Part shown: in pieces, positions 1-6,427 of the stretch
How positions within the stretch are numbered: position 1 is the stretch's first letter
How the letters are laid out: each line of letters begins with the position of its first letter
From: Chloroflexota bacterium
GTDB taxonomy: Bacteria; Chloroflexota; Dehalococcoidia; Lucifugimonadales; Australimonadaceae
DNA: 7,625 bases
Assembly: GCA_027625205.1 (NCBI GenBank)
Contig: JAQBVZ010000028.1
Location: 1 to 7,625 of the forward strand
Direction of reading: 5' to 3'
Position numbers and translations under genes: made by a program
The notes under the pieces: generated by a model
Databases searched by the model: none
What the model was told of the DNA's origin: nothing
Seen by the model: the letters and a program-made list of their open reading frames with translations, nothing else

Positions 1-123
1 TACTGCTACTGCGTGACGGAGTACGCCATGATTAGTCTGTGGATACTGGCCCAGCCCATTGTGGAGTCAGCGCCCAGTTCATAATTGCGCAGGGACAAAT
101 CGATGCCTCTGGGCTCTTCTGTG
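1..123. other. Upstream region with no assignable gene
   Basis: No recognisable protein is encoded here. One + strand frame is open from the window edge to a TAA at 82-84, about 27 codons. It could be the C-terminal end of an upstream gene, but its residues match no family I know. The other two + frames stop at 14-16 and 33-35. A 62-codon + strand reading frame at 39-227 runs through the promoter and most of the leader of rpsL and is very unlikely to be a gene. In many bacteria rpoC lies just upstream of rpsL; nothing here confirms or excludes that. Confidence 0.4.
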
Positions 124-139
124 CGGGCCATGCGGCCCG
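124..139. repeat. GC-rich inverted repeat next to the rpsL -35 box
   Basis: CGGGCC (124-129) and GGCCCG (134-139) form a perfect 6-bp stem around the 4-nt loop ATGC. It ends two bases before the -35 hexamer at 141. There is no T-run after it, so it lacks the second half of an intrinsic terminator. It could be a weak terminator or 3' end for an upstream transcript, or a protein-binding site at the promoter. A 6-bp repeat can also arise by chance, so the role is inference. Confidence 0.4.
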
Positions 140-140
140 G

Positions 141-169
141 TTGACACTATGCCACGTACAGGCTAGCAT
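141..169 (+). promoter_or_regulatory. Sigma70-type promoter of the rpsL operon
   Basis: A perfect -35 hexamer TTGACA (141-146) is followed, after an optimal 17-nt spacer, by TAGCAT (164-169), which matches 4 of 6 positions of TATAAT including the key T1, A2 and T6. Transcription would begin near A176, giving a leader of about 80 nt before the rpsL GTG at 256. It is the best promoter match I see in the window, and it sits where an operon start is expected. It probably drives the whole str-S10 run. Confidence 0.75.
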
Positions 170-195
170 TAGTCGACGCGCTTTTTCGGAAGTGC

Positions 196-240
196 ATGGG
201 ATGGTCTGTGCCTGGTCATTTGGCTAGGCAACTAAGTTAA
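196..240 (+). CDS. Possible 14-codon leader peptide upstream of rpsL (speculative)
   Basis: An ATG at 196 opens a 14-codon frame encoding MGWSVPGHLARQLS, ending at a TAA (238-240) whose last two bases are part of the rpsL Shine-Dalgarno AAGGA. A GGAAG at 188-192 is purine-rich, but it is only 3 nt from this ATG. It is better spaced (8 nt) for a second ATG at 201, which would give the 8-residue MVCAWSFG ending at 227. Either frame would run through the leader hairpin. No family is recognised, and short frames like this occur by chance. Confidence 0.15.
   Translation: MGWSVPGHLARQLS
210..229 (+). promoter_or_regulatory. Hairpin in the rpsL leader
   Basis: Positions 210-217 pair with 222-229 to give an 8-bp stem, including two G-U wobbles, closed by the tetraloop AUUU. 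The hairpin lies in the transcribed leader about 10 nt before the likely rpsL ribosome binding site (AAGGA 239-243). No T-run follows, so it does not look like an intrinsic terminator. A role in leader stability or translational control is possible but unproven. Confidence 0.35.
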
Positions 241-243
241 GGA
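239..243 (+). promoter_or_regulatory. Ribosome binding site of rpsL
   Basis: AAGGA lies 12 nt before the GTG start at 256. This is on the long side, but it is the best purine match in the leader. A nearer GTAGG (251-255) touches the start codon and is too close to work alone. The choice of start rests mainly on the S12 family N-terminus, MPTVNQLVR. Confidence 0.45.
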
Positions 244-255
244 CGGTGTTGTAGG

Positions 256-681
256 GTGCCCACGGTAAATCAGCTAGTTCGGCATGGTAGGCAGAGGCCG
301 GTCAAAAAGATCAAGGCTCCTGCTTTGCGCTATGTCCGAAACACGCTGAAGAACCGCACCTACCGGGGAGAAGGCAGTCCGCAGCGGCTGGGAGTTTGCA
401 TTCAGGTGCGGACGGTCACTCCTAAGAAGCCGAACTCGGCACTCCGGAAGGTAGCAAGGGTCCGATTGACGAACGGTATGGAAGTCACTGCGTACATCCC
501 CGGGGAGGGTCACACCCTCCAGGAACACTCCGTGGTCCTGATCCGAGGCGGCCGTGTGAAGGACTTGCCGGGTGTTCGTTACCACATCATCCGTGGCGCT
601 CTCGACGCAACCGGCGTGTCCGGTCGCATGCAGGGGCGGAGCAAGTACGGCACCAAACGCCCACTAGCCTCCGGTAGATAA
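256..681 (+). CDS. rpsL: 30S ribosomal protein S12
   Basis: S12 sits at the decoding centre of the 30S subunit and helps set tRNA selection accuracy; it is the classic target of streptomycin-resistance mutations. The 141-residue product starts MPTVNQLVR, the family N-terminus, which fixes the GTG at 256. [11 protein letters not shown] occurs at 55-65 and [11 protein letters not shown] at 100-110. K57 and K102 correspond to E. coli K43 and K88, and both are wild type. D103 matches the aspartate that RimO methylthiolates. Relative to E. coli S12 (124 aa) there are about 14 extra residues around positions 26-40, as I recall from Bacillota and Chloroflexota proteins. The usual PQKRG motif reads PQRLG at 42-46, which is atypical. 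It is the first gene of the operon, about 80 nt behind the promoter. Confidence 0.98.
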   Translation: MPTVNQLVRHGRQRPVKKIKAPALRYVRNTLKNRTYRGEGSPQRLGVCIQVRTVTPKKPNSALRKVARVRLTNGMEVTAYIPGEGHTLQEHSVVLIRGGRVKDLPGVRYHIIRGALDATGVSGRMQGRSKYGTKRPLASGR

Positions 682-771
682 CCATCCACTCACGTAGGTA
701 ACGCATGGGCCTTCAGACCGCCCGTGAGGGCAGCCTATTGGCTCTTATTGGACGTATTAGGGAGTAGCAGC
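682..771 (+). promoter_or_regulatory. rpsL-rpsG intercistronic region with alternative stems
   Basis: This 90-nt gap is the longest spacer in the operon. GCCC at 720-723 can pair with GGGC at 728-731, giving a 4-bp stem with a GUGA loop of GNRA type. It can instead pair with GGGC at 707-710 across a 9-nt loop, so the two forms exclude each other. AGCC (732-735) and GGCT (740-743) make another 4-bp stem directly next to the first. In E. coli the same intercistronic region binds S7 and controls rpsG translation. A similar role here is inference from position and fold potential. Confidence 0.4.
759..764 (+). promoter_or_regulatory. Ribosome binding site that fixes the rpsG start
   Basis: AGGGAG lies 7 nt before the GTG at 772, which is ideal spacing. 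An in-frame GTG farther upstream at 724 has no comparable site and would fall inside the candidate stem structures. This supports 772 as the start. Confidence 0.75.
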
Positions 772-1242
772 GTGGCAAGACGCAGAAGGGCAGAGCGCAG
801 GGTACGGTTGCCGGACCCCCGCTTTAACAGTTTGGAGCTCTCCAGCTTCATCAACCGCATCATGGAACGCGGGAAGAAGACAATTGCCCAGCGCATTGTG
901 TATGACGCGTTGGCGTTGGTGGGTGAAGAGGCGCACCGGGACCCTCTTGAGGTGTTCCAGCAGGCCCTCCGCAACGTGGTGCCTCATCTGGAAGTGAAGT
1001 CTCGCCGTGTTGGCGGTGCTACATATCAGGTGCCTATTGAAGTGAGTAACAATCGTGGCGAGGCTCTGGCCCAAAGGTGGCTTATTGCCGCAGCCAAGGC
1101 CCGGACGGGCCGACCTATGAAAGACCGTTTGGCCCAGGAATTGATGGAGGCCTCTCGAGGCCAAGGCACGGCTGTAAAGCGCCGTGAAGACTTACATCGC
1201 ATGGAGGAGGCCAACCGGGCCTTCGCGCACTATCGCTGGTAG
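772..1242 (+). CDS. rpsG: 30S ribosomal protein S7
   Basis: S7 is a primary binder of the 16S rRNA 3' domain. It nucleates assembly of the 30S head and lines the E site and mRNA exit. From the GTG at 772 the product is 156 residues, the usual bacterial length, starting MARRRRAERR. LPDPRFNS is at 13-20 and FINRIMERGKK at 26-36. The conserved hairpin segment KSRRVGGATYQVPIEV is at 76-91, and the C-terminus EANRAFAHYRW is at 146-156. A longer reading from the GTG at 724 would add 16 residues (MRAAYWLL...) unlike any S7 N-terminus, so I reject it. The stop codon overlaps the fusA Shine-Dalgarno, which suggests translational coupling. In E. coli S7 represses its own operon. Confidence 0.97.
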   Translation: MARRRRAERRVRLPDPRFNSLELSSFINRIMERGKKTIAQRIVYDALALVGEEAHRDPLEVFQQALRNVVPHLEVKSRRVGGATYQVPIEVSNNRGEALAQRWLIAAAKARTGRPMKDRLAQELMEASRGQGTAVKRREDLHRMEEANRAFAHYRW

Positions 1243-1254
1243 GACAGAATCACT

Positions 1255-3351
1255 ATGCAACGAACTACAACAGCCGCTTCAGGCGCTACCGTCGACTTAC
1301 GGCGTATTCGTAATATTGGCTTTATAGCCCATATTGATGCCGGTAAGACCACGGTAACTGAACGCGTGCTTTTCTTCAGTGGACGTACCCACAAGGTGGG
1401 AGAGGTCCATGAGGGCACAGCAGTCATGGACTGGATGGAGCAGGAGCGAGAGCGGGGCATCACCATCACTTCCGCGGCTACCCGAGTCGAATGGAAGGGT
1501 TACCTTGTCAACGTTATCGACACCCCAGGCCACGTAGATTTCACTGCTGAGGTAGAGCGCAGCCTTCGAGTACTGGACGGCGGTGTGGTGGTTTTTGACG
1601 CTGTCGCCGGTGTCCAGCCACAATCGGAAACGGTATGGCGTCAAGCTGACCGCTACCACGTTCCCCGGCTCTGTTTTGTGAACAAAATGGACCGCATTGG
1701 TGCTGACCTTGCCCGTACGGTGGATTCAATCCGCAACAGGCTCCAAGCCACTCCTGTGCCCATCCAGTTCCCCATTGGCCAGGAGGATGCTTTCAAAGGC
1801 GTGGTGGACCTGGTAGAGATGCGCGCGTACCTTTTCTCTGAAGATGACGCGATGAACGCTCCCACCGAGGTACCTATCCCTGCTGACATAGAGTCGCAGG
1901 TTGCCACCTACCGTGATGAGATGATTGAGCGGGTGGCAGAGCAAGACGATCAGCTCATGGAGAAGTACCTGGAGGGGACAGCCCCGACCATTGATGAGCT
2001 TAAGGCAGGCATGCGAAGGGCTACCGTTGCCAATAAGCTGATCCTTGTGCTTTGTGGTTCCGCATTGAAGAGCAAGGGCATTCAGTTCATGTTGGACGCG
2101 GTTCTGGACTACCTGCCTTCCCCGCTGGACGTTCCCGCCATCATTGGCGTGCATCCTCAGACGGGTGAGACATTGGAGCGCCCGGTGGACCCGGATGCTC
2201 CTTTTTCAGCCTTGGCTTTTAAGATCATGACTGACCCATACGTGGGTCGACTGGTCTACTTCCGTGTGTATTCAGGGACCGCTCACGCCGGTACCGGCGT
2301 GTACAACGCCACCAAGGGCGTTCGGGAGCGGAGGGGCCGGATAGTCCTCATGCATGCACAGCACCGTGAAGAAATGCAGTCCATCAGCGTTGGTGAGATT
2401 GGCGCGGCGGTGGGACTCAAGAATACGTTCACAGGCGAGACCATCTGTGATGAACGCGACCCTGTTGTGCTGGAGGCCATCCGCTTTGCGGACCCAGTTA
2501 TCTCCATGGCCATTGAACCCAAGACCAAGGCTGAGCAAGACAAGCTTACCGACGCCCTTATCAAACTAGCTGAAGAAGACCCCACCTTCCGGGTGCGGTA
2601 TGACGCAGAGACCGGCCAGACCATCATCTCTGGCATGGGCGAACTGCATCTGGAAATCCTCGTGGACCGAATTAAGCGCGAATTCGGTGTGTTGACCAAC
2701 ACCGGCAAGCCCCAAGTTGCATACCGTGAAGCCATTACCCGTGCGGCGAAAGCCGAGGGGCGCTTTGTCCGGCAGACCGGAGGCCGTGGCCAGTATGGGC
2801 ACTGTGTCCTGGAAGTTACACCGGGAGAGAACGGTACCGGCTTCATTTTTGAAAACAAAATTGTTGGCGGTTCCATCCCTAAGGAATTCATTTCACCCAT
2901 CCAGCAGGGAGCTAAAGAGGCGCTTCAGGTTGGCATCGTTGGTGGTTACCCCGTGTTGGATGTGAAGGTAACGCTTTTGGATGGGACGTTCCACGCTGTG
3001 GACTCATCCGAAATGGCCTTTAAAATTGCTGGGTCCATGGCCCTGAAGAGTGCGCTCCGCAATGCAGGCTCTGTTCTTTTGGAGCCGGTGATGGAGTTGC
3101 AGGTGGTCACCCCCCGCGAATTCCTCGGCCAGTTGCTGGATGACTTGAGCCGAAGGCGCGGCAAGATCAAGTCAATGGAAGGTGAGGGAGCGATCCAGTC
3201 TATTGAGGCGGATGTCCCCTTGGTGGAAATGTTTGGTTATGCAACGTCCTTGCGCTCTCTGAGCCAGGGCCGCGCCACGCACTCCATGGAGTTTGGCCGC
3301 TATGAGCAAGTAGCAGCACATATGGTTGAAGAATTGGTGAAGAGCGCCTAA
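1255..3351 (+). CDS. fusA: Elongation factor G
   Basis: EF-G is the cytosolic GTPase that drives tRNA-mRNA translocation and, with RRF, ribosome recycling. The 698-residue length is normal. The GTPase domain shows AHIDAGKTT (25-33, P-loop), the switch I segment QERERGITI (63-71), DTPGHVDF (89-96, with the catalytic His at 93) and NKMD (143-146). The later domain IV motifs [19 protein letters not shown] and [11 protein letters not shown] are present, as is the C-terminal [15 protein letters not shown]. The GTPase and tip residues look intact, so it should be the housekeeping enzyme. The start ATG has AGGA at 1241-1244, 10 nt upstream, overlapping the rpsG stop. The stop codon lies in the loop of a strong inverted repeat. 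No tuf gene follows, unlike the classic str operon. An 18-bp palindrome at 2284-2301 falls at residues 344-349. Confidence 0.98.
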   Translation: MQRTTTAASGATVDLRRIRNIGFIAHIDAGKTTVTERVLFFSGRTHKVGEVHEGTAVMDWMEQERERGITITSAATRVEWKGYLVNVIDTPGHVDFTAEVERSLRVLDGGVVVFDAVAGVQPQSETVWRQADRYHVPRLCFVNKMDRIGADLARTVDSIRNRLQATPVPIQFPIGQEDAFKGVVDLVEMRAYLFSEDDAMNAPTEVPIPADIESQVATYRDEMIERVAEQDDQLMEKYLEGTAPTIDELKAGMRRATVANKLILVLCGSALKSKGIQFMLDAVLDYLPSPLDVPAIIGVHPQTGETLERPVDPDAPFSALAFKIMTDPYVGRLVYFRVYSGTAHAGTGVYNATKGVRERRGRIVLMHAQHREEMQSISVGEIGAAVGLKNTFTGETICDERDPVVLEAIRFADPVISMAIEPKTKAEQDKLTDALIKLAEEDPTFRVRYDAETGQTIISGMGELHLEILVDRIKREFGVLTNTGKPQVAYREAITRAAKAEGRFVRQTGGRGQYGHCVLEVTPGENGTGFIFENKIVGGSIPKEFISPIQQGAKEALQVGIVGGYPVLDVKVTLLDGTFHAVDSSEMAFKIAGSMALKSALRNAGSVLLEPVMELQVVTPREFLGQLLDDLSRRRGKIKSMEGEGAIQSIEADVPLVEMFGYATSLRSLSQGRATHSMEFGRYEQVAAHMVEELVKSA
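2284..2301. repeat. 18-bp perfect palindrome inside fusA
   Basis: CACGCCGGTACCGGCGTG reads the same on both strands and includes the KpnI-type core GGTACC. It falls in the EF-G coding sequence across residues 344-349 (H-A-G-T-G-V). The protein sequence there is ordinary for the family, so the palindrome may simply reflect codon choice. Confidence 0.6.
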
Positions 3352-3359
3352 GGCGCTCT
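3341..3359 (+). repeat. Inverted repeat spanning the fusA stop codon
   Basis: AGAGCGCCT (3341-3349) and AGGCGCTCT (3351-3359) are exact reverse complements around one central base. As RNA this gives an 8-bp perfect stem, AGAGCGCC with GGCGCUCU, closed by UAA, which is exactly the fusA stop codon (3349-3351). The sequence after it (ACGTAAACGCGG) has no T-run, so it is not a standard intrinsic terminator. It sits at the str/S10 junction, upstream of the rpsJ ribosome binding site (GGGAG 3376-3380). It could be an attenuator, an RNase processing or stability element, or a protein-binding site. Confidence 0.65.
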
Positions 3360-3383
3360 ACGTAAACGCGGAAACGGGAGATC

Positions 3384-3692
3384 ATGGCAGACGACAAAGT
3401 AAGAATTGTATTGAAGGCGTACGAGCACCGGTTGCTTGACCAGTCCGCTCTGCAGATTGTAGAGACAGCGGAACGGACGGGTGCGGTGGTCGTGGGTCCG
3501 GTGCCTCTGCCCACGAAGATCAAGCGGTGGTGCGTTATTCGCTCACCCCACGTGGACAAGGACTCTCAGGAGCATTTTGAACTGCGGACGCATAAGCGGC
3601 TCGTGGATATTGTGAACCCTAATTCCAAGACTATCGACGCTCTGACCCGGCTTCAGATGCCAGCGGGCGTAGACATTTCTATCAAGCTGTAG
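3384..3692 (+). CDS. rpsJ: 30S ribosomal protein S10
   Basis: S10 is a 30S head protein that also pairs with NusB in rRNA antitermination complexes. The 102 residues match the usual length. Visible family blocks are [16 protein letters not shown] (7-22), [10 protein letters not shown] (25-34), GPVPLPT (38-44), [10 protein letters not shown] (54-63) and [11 protein letters not shown] (67-77), with the typical GVDISIKL end. The ATG at 3384 has GGGAG at 3376-3380 only 3 nt away, which is a tight spacing. It is the first gene of the S10 part, 32 nt after fusA, with no room for the long L4-responsive leader that E. coli has. It is therefore probably co-transcribed with the str genes. Confidence 0.97.
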   Translation: MADDKVRIVLKAYEHRLLDQSALQIVETAERTGAVVVGPVPLPTKIKRWCVIRSPHVDKDSQEHFELRTHKRLVDIVNPNSKTIDALTRLQMPAGVDISIKL

Positions 3693-3701
3693 ATTGAGAC
3701 T

Positions 3702-4343
3702 ATGATTGAAGCACTGCTCGGCAAAAAAATCGGAATGACGCATCTCTTTGCAGATGAGGGGCTCATGGTGCCCGTCACGGTACTTGAGGTGGGTCCCTGT
3801 TTGGTGACGCAGCTCCGCACCGGCCCCAAGGATGGCTATGAAGCCGTGCAATTGGGCTACGGTACGGCAAAGCGCTTGAACCAGCCACAACGCGGCCATC
3901 TGAAGCATTCCGGCCCTGTTAAGCACTTGCGTGAAGTGGCAGCCTCCGCCATCTCTGAATATCAAGTTGGCCAAAGCCTGGACGTCTCTGTCTTTCAAGA
4001 AGGAGAGCTGGTTGACGTTATCGCCACCTCCAAAGGCAAGGGATTTCAGGGAGGCATGAAGCGGCACAACTTTAGCGGTGGGCCCAAGACCCACGGCCAG
4101 AAAGACCGCGGGCGGTCCGTGGGTTCCATTGGAGCAACTACCTACCCAGGCCGTGTGCTTAAGGGCCAGAAGATGCCAGGCCAGATGGGCAACAAGCGGA
4201 TAACTGTCCGCCACCTGAAGGTACAGAAAATAGACCTGGAACGGAACCTGCTCATGCTGAATGGCGCCGTACCCGGAGCAAGAAACGGGCTGGTAATGGT
4301 GCGGCGTTCCGCAGGATTTACCGGTCAAGGGGAAGGTCAATAA
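3702..4343 (+). CDS. rplC: 50S ribosomal protein L3
   Basis: L3 is an early assembly protein of the 50S subunit; a long loop reaches toward the peptidyl transferase centre. The 213-residue product opens with LLGKKIGMTHLF (5-16). The core block TSKGKGFQGGMKRHNFSGG is at 109-127, GSIGATTYPGRVLKGQKMPG at 141-160, and GQMGNKRITV follows. Q161 lies in the MPGQMG context of the glutamine that PrmB methylates in E. coli. The start ATG is 9 nt after the rpsJ stop and has only a weak purine stretch (TGAGA) before it, so it probably depends on coupling with rpsJ translation. The final base of its TAA is the A of the rplD ATG. Confidence 0.97.
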   Translation: MIEALLGKKIGMTHLFADEGLMVPVTVLEVGPCLVTQLRTGPKDGYEAVQLGYGTAKRLNQPQRGHLKHSGPVKHLREVAASAISEYQVGQSLDVSVFQEGELVDVIATSKGKGFQGGMKRHNFSGGPKTHGQKDRGRSVGSIGATTYPGRVLKGQKMPGQMGNKRITVRHLKVQKIDLERNLLMLNGAVPGARNGLVMVRRSAGFTGQGEGQ

Positions 4344-4990
4344 TGGAATTGCCCGTACGCAATATGGCAGGTGAGGTGGTCTCTCAGGCCCAAGTGAGTG
4401 ACCATGTCTTTGCCGCGCCTATGAACCGTGACCTCCTTCACCAGGTGCTGGTCTACCATCAGGCAAACCAGCGCCAAGGGACCAGCAACACCAAGACCCG
4501 TGGCATGGTGGCTGGCGGGGGGCGCAAGCCATTTGCTCAGAAGGGGACCGGTCGCGCAAGGCAGGGGACCATCAGAGCACCGCACATGCGTCACGGAGGC
4601 GTGGTCTTTGGGCCGCATCCCCGTGATTACAGCAAGCGCATTCCCAAGAAGATGCGTCGGCAGGCAATCCGTTGCGCATTGTCCGCTAAGGCCAACGGAG
4701 ACCGACTTGTGTTGGTTGACGGTCTGTCGGCGGATAAGGGCAAAACCAGTGTTATGGCCTCGACACTCAAGGCATTGGGCGTGGAGTCGTCGGCTTTGCT
4801 GGTGGTCTCGCAGTCAGCACGTGACGTGTCCATGGCGGCACGGAACCTACCAAGAATAAAGACGTTGACGGCAGATTTGGTCAACGTTCTGGACCTTATG
4901 CGCTATGATCGGGTTGTGATGACCGTGGATGCGGTGCGTCGCACGGAAGCCCTGTGGGGCGACGCTGACGAAGCTGCAGGGACGGCGTAG
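4343..4990 (+). CDS. rplD: 50S ribosomal protein L4
   Basis: L4 binds 23S rRNA early, and its extended loop forms part of the exit-tunnel constriction. The 215 residues include the loop GTSNTKTRG (46-54) and GGGRKPFAQKGTGRARQG (58-75), followed by HGGVVFGPHPRDYS. K67 matches E. coli K63, where changes give macrolide resistance; it is wild type here. The ATG overlaps the rplC stop by one base (TAATG), and GGGGAAGG at 4329-4336 lies 6 nt upstream, so translation is likely coupled. In E. coli L4 also represses the S10 operon through a leader upstream of rpsJ. No such leader is seen here, so this extra role may be absent. Confidence 0.97.
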   Translation: MELPVRNMAGEVVSQAQVSDHVFAAPMNRDLLHQVLVYHQANQRQGTSNTKTRGMVAGGGRKPFAQKGTGRARQGTIRAPHMRHGGVVFGPHPRDYSKRIPKKMRRQAIRCALSAKANGDRLVLVDGLSADKGKTSVMASTLKALGVESSALLVVSQSARDVSMAARNLPRIKTLTADLVNVLDLMRYDRVVMTVDAVRRTEALWGDADEAAGTA

Positions 4991-5003
4991 GAGAGAATGA
5001 ACC

Positions 5004-5291
5004 ATGCATGTATTTGAAGTCCTACGCAAGCCTGTGATTACAGAAAAATCTACCATTCTCCAAGAGAGCGGTAAGTACGTGTTTGAGATAGCGGCCAAGT
5101 CTAACAAGGCACAGGTTAGAGAGGCCGTGGAGCGGGCGTTTGAGGTGAAGGTGCTAGCCGTTAACGTGGTGAACACGCCCGGTGAAGTGCGACGCGTGGG
5201 TGGTGGTAGGCCATTCAGGTCGCCCACGGTGAAGAAGGCTATCGTGACCCTCCGCCCCGGGGATACTATTCAACTATTTGAGGGAGCGTAG
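5004..5291 (+). CDS. rplW: 50S ribosomal protein L23
   Basis: L23 lies at the polypeptide exit of the 50S subunit and is the docking site for trigger factor and SRP. The 95-residue product has KPVITEKS at 9-16. E14 corresponds to the E. coli glutamate (E18) used by trigger factor. KYVFEIA, the loop with [11 protein letters not shown], and [12 protein letters not shown] follow. The start ATG is preceded by GGAGAG (4990-4995). An out-of-frame ATG at 4997 opens only a six-codon frame and is too near the Shine-Dalgarno to be a strong competitor. It lies 13 nt after rplD and 2 nt before rplB. Confidence 0.96.
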   Translation: MHVFEVLRKPVITEKSTILQESGKYVFEIAAKSNKAQVREAVERAFEVKVLAVNVVNTPGEVRRVGGGRPFRSPTVKKAIVTLRPGDTIQLFEGA

Positions 5292-5293
5292 GC

Positions 5294-6124
5294 ATGCCTC
5301 TAAAGGACTTACGACCCACCAGCCCTGGGCAACGGGCAGCTGTCCGGCCTGACTTCTCAGAGGTCACTGAAAGCAAACCCTTCAAGGCTTTGACCAAAGG
5401 GAAGCACAGTAGTGGCGGACGTAATGTGCGCGGCAAGATTACGGTCCGGCACCGTGGCGGCGGACACAAGCGGCTCCTGCGAGATATTGACTTCAAGCGG
5501 GACAAGTTTGGCGTCCCGGGCAAGGTTGAGAGCGTTGAGTATGACCCTAACCGGTCATCACGCATCGTCTTGGTGCTCTACGCTGACGGAGAGCGCCGGT
5601 ATCACCTAGCTTCCAGCGTTTTAAAAGTTGGCGACAAGTTGATGTCCGGACCAGATGCGGAGATTAAAGCTGGAAATGCACTCCCGCTGCGCCTCATCCC
5701 CACGGGGACCATGGTGCATAACGTAGAACTGCAACCCGGCAAGGGCGGACAGATGGCACGCAGCGCTGGCACTGGGGCGCAGTTGCTGGCACGGGAAGAG
5801 AAGTTCTGCCTGCTGCGACTGCCTTCAGGAGAGGTCCGCAAGGTGCTGGGCACCTGCATGGCAACCATTGGCCAGGTGGGTAACGCAGAGCACGGCAACA
5901 CGTCTCTGGGCAAAGCGGGCCGGAGCCGTCATCTGGGGATTCGTCCCACGGTGAGAGGTTCCGCGATGAACCCGAACGACCACCCGCACGGTGGTGGTGA
6001 AGGCCGCTCAGGCATTGGAATGAAGCATCCCAAGACGCCATGGGGTAAGCCCGCCCTTGGACCAAGGACCCGTCGCAGGTTCCACACTAACGTATACATT
6101 GTCCGGAGCAGGAGGCTGAAGTAA
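5294..6124 (+). CDS. rplB: 50S ribosomal protein L2
   Basis: L2 is among the most conserved 50S proteins. It supports subunit joining and the peptidyl transferase region. The 276-residue length is normal. [20 protein letters not shown] is at 41-60. The C-terminal half has [17 protein letters not shown], then [17 protein letters not shown] with H230 and H232, then TPWGKP. The histidine in DHPHGGGEG is the one linked to peptidyl transferase function in E. coli (H229). The ATG is 2 nt after the rplW stop, with AGGGAG at 5281-5286 (7-nt spacing) inside the end of rplW. The stop directly abuts the rpsS ATG. Confidence 0.98.
   Translation: MPLKDLRPTSPGQRAAVRPDFSEVTESKPFKALTKGKHSSGGRNVRGKITVRHRGGGHKRLLRDIDFKRDKFGVPGKVESVEYDPNRSSRIVLVLYADGERRYHLASSVLKVGDKLMSGPDAEIKAGNALPLRLIPTGTMVHNVELQPGKGGQMARSAGTGAQLLAREEKFCLLRLPSGEVRKVLGTCMATIGQVGNAEHGNTSLGKAGRSRHLGIRPTVRGSAMNPNDHPHGGGEGRSGIGMKHPKTPWGKPALGPRTRRRFHTNVYIVRSRRLK
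6110..6115 (+). promoter_or_regulatory. Consensus ribosome binding site of rpsS
   Basis: AGGAGG, the full consensus, lies 9 nt before the rpsS ATG and inside the last codons of rplB, where it encodes the paired arginines near the L2 C-terminus. It is the strongest Shine-Dalgarno I noticed in the window. Confidence 0.8.
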
Positions 6125-6418
6125 ATGTCACGCTCCGTTAAGAAGGGCCCGTACGTTCACCCTAAGCTCCAGAAAAAGGTGGAGCGGGCCATGAACACGC
6201 AGAGCAAGACGGTGATCCGCACATGGGCGCGCTCGTCCACCATTGTGCCGGAGATGCTGGGGTTGACCATTGCGGTGCATGACGGTCGTCGTCACATCCC
6301 GATCTTCGTGAGTGAGAACATGGTAGGCCATAAGCTTGGGGAATTTGCCCCAACCAGGACGTTCCGAAGCCACGCCGGTGGTGGGCGGTCGGAGCAAGCG
6401 TCCCGGGTGAAAAGGTAG
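6125..6418 (+). CDS. rpsS: 30S ribosomal protein S19
   Basis: S19 is a 30S head protein that contacts S13 and takes part in bridges to the 50S subunit and the A-site tRNA. The 97-residue product begins [11 protein letters not shown], the family start. It has [14 protein letters not shown] at 33-46 and [16 protein letters not shown] at 68-83. The C-terminal tail after residue 84 ([13 protein letters not shown]) is basic and makes it a few residues longer than the usual 92-93. The ATG follows the rplB stop with no gap, under a full consensus AGGAGG. Confidence 0.97.
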   Translation: MSRSVKKGPYVHPKLQKKVERAMNTQSKTVIRTWARSSTIVPEMLGLTIAVHDGRRHIPIFVSENMVGHKLGEFAPTRTFRSHAGGGRSEQASRVKR

Positions 6419-6427
6419 GTAGAGGGT

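Noticed and set aside
59..85. Second promoter candidate TTGTGG, 15-nt spacer, CATAAT
   Set aside because: The -10 is good but the -35 is poor and the spacer is short. The promoter at 141-169 is far better placed and closer to consensus.
39..227. 62-codon + strand frame covering the promoter and most of the leader
   Set aside because: It has no recognisable family, runs through a near-consensus promoter and has no good ribosome binding site at 39.
739..767. Internal promoter before rpsG (TTGGCT, TATTAG)
   Set aside because: The hexamer-like strings cannot be combined at an acceptable spacing.
724..771. Upstream in-frame extension of rpsG from the GTG at 724 (MRAAYWLLLDVLGSSS)
   Set aside because: The extra 16 residues are unlike any S7 N-terminus. 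The GTG at 772 gives exactly 156 residues and has a well-spaced AGGGAG.
1147..1162. GAGGCCTC / GAGGCC repeat inside rpsG
   Set aside because: It is short, lies in coding sequence and has a spacer too small for a hairpin. Codon repetition explains it.
3543..4340. Long antisense open frame (about 265 codons) opposite rpsJ and rplC
   Set aside because: It lies entirely opposite two well-conserved ribosomal genes, and its translation shows no family features. It looks like a codon-bias shadow.
6336..6353. Inverted repeat TTGGGG / CCCCAA inside rpsS
   Set aside because: A 6-bp stem with a 6-nt loop inside a conserved coding block is expected by chance in a window this size.
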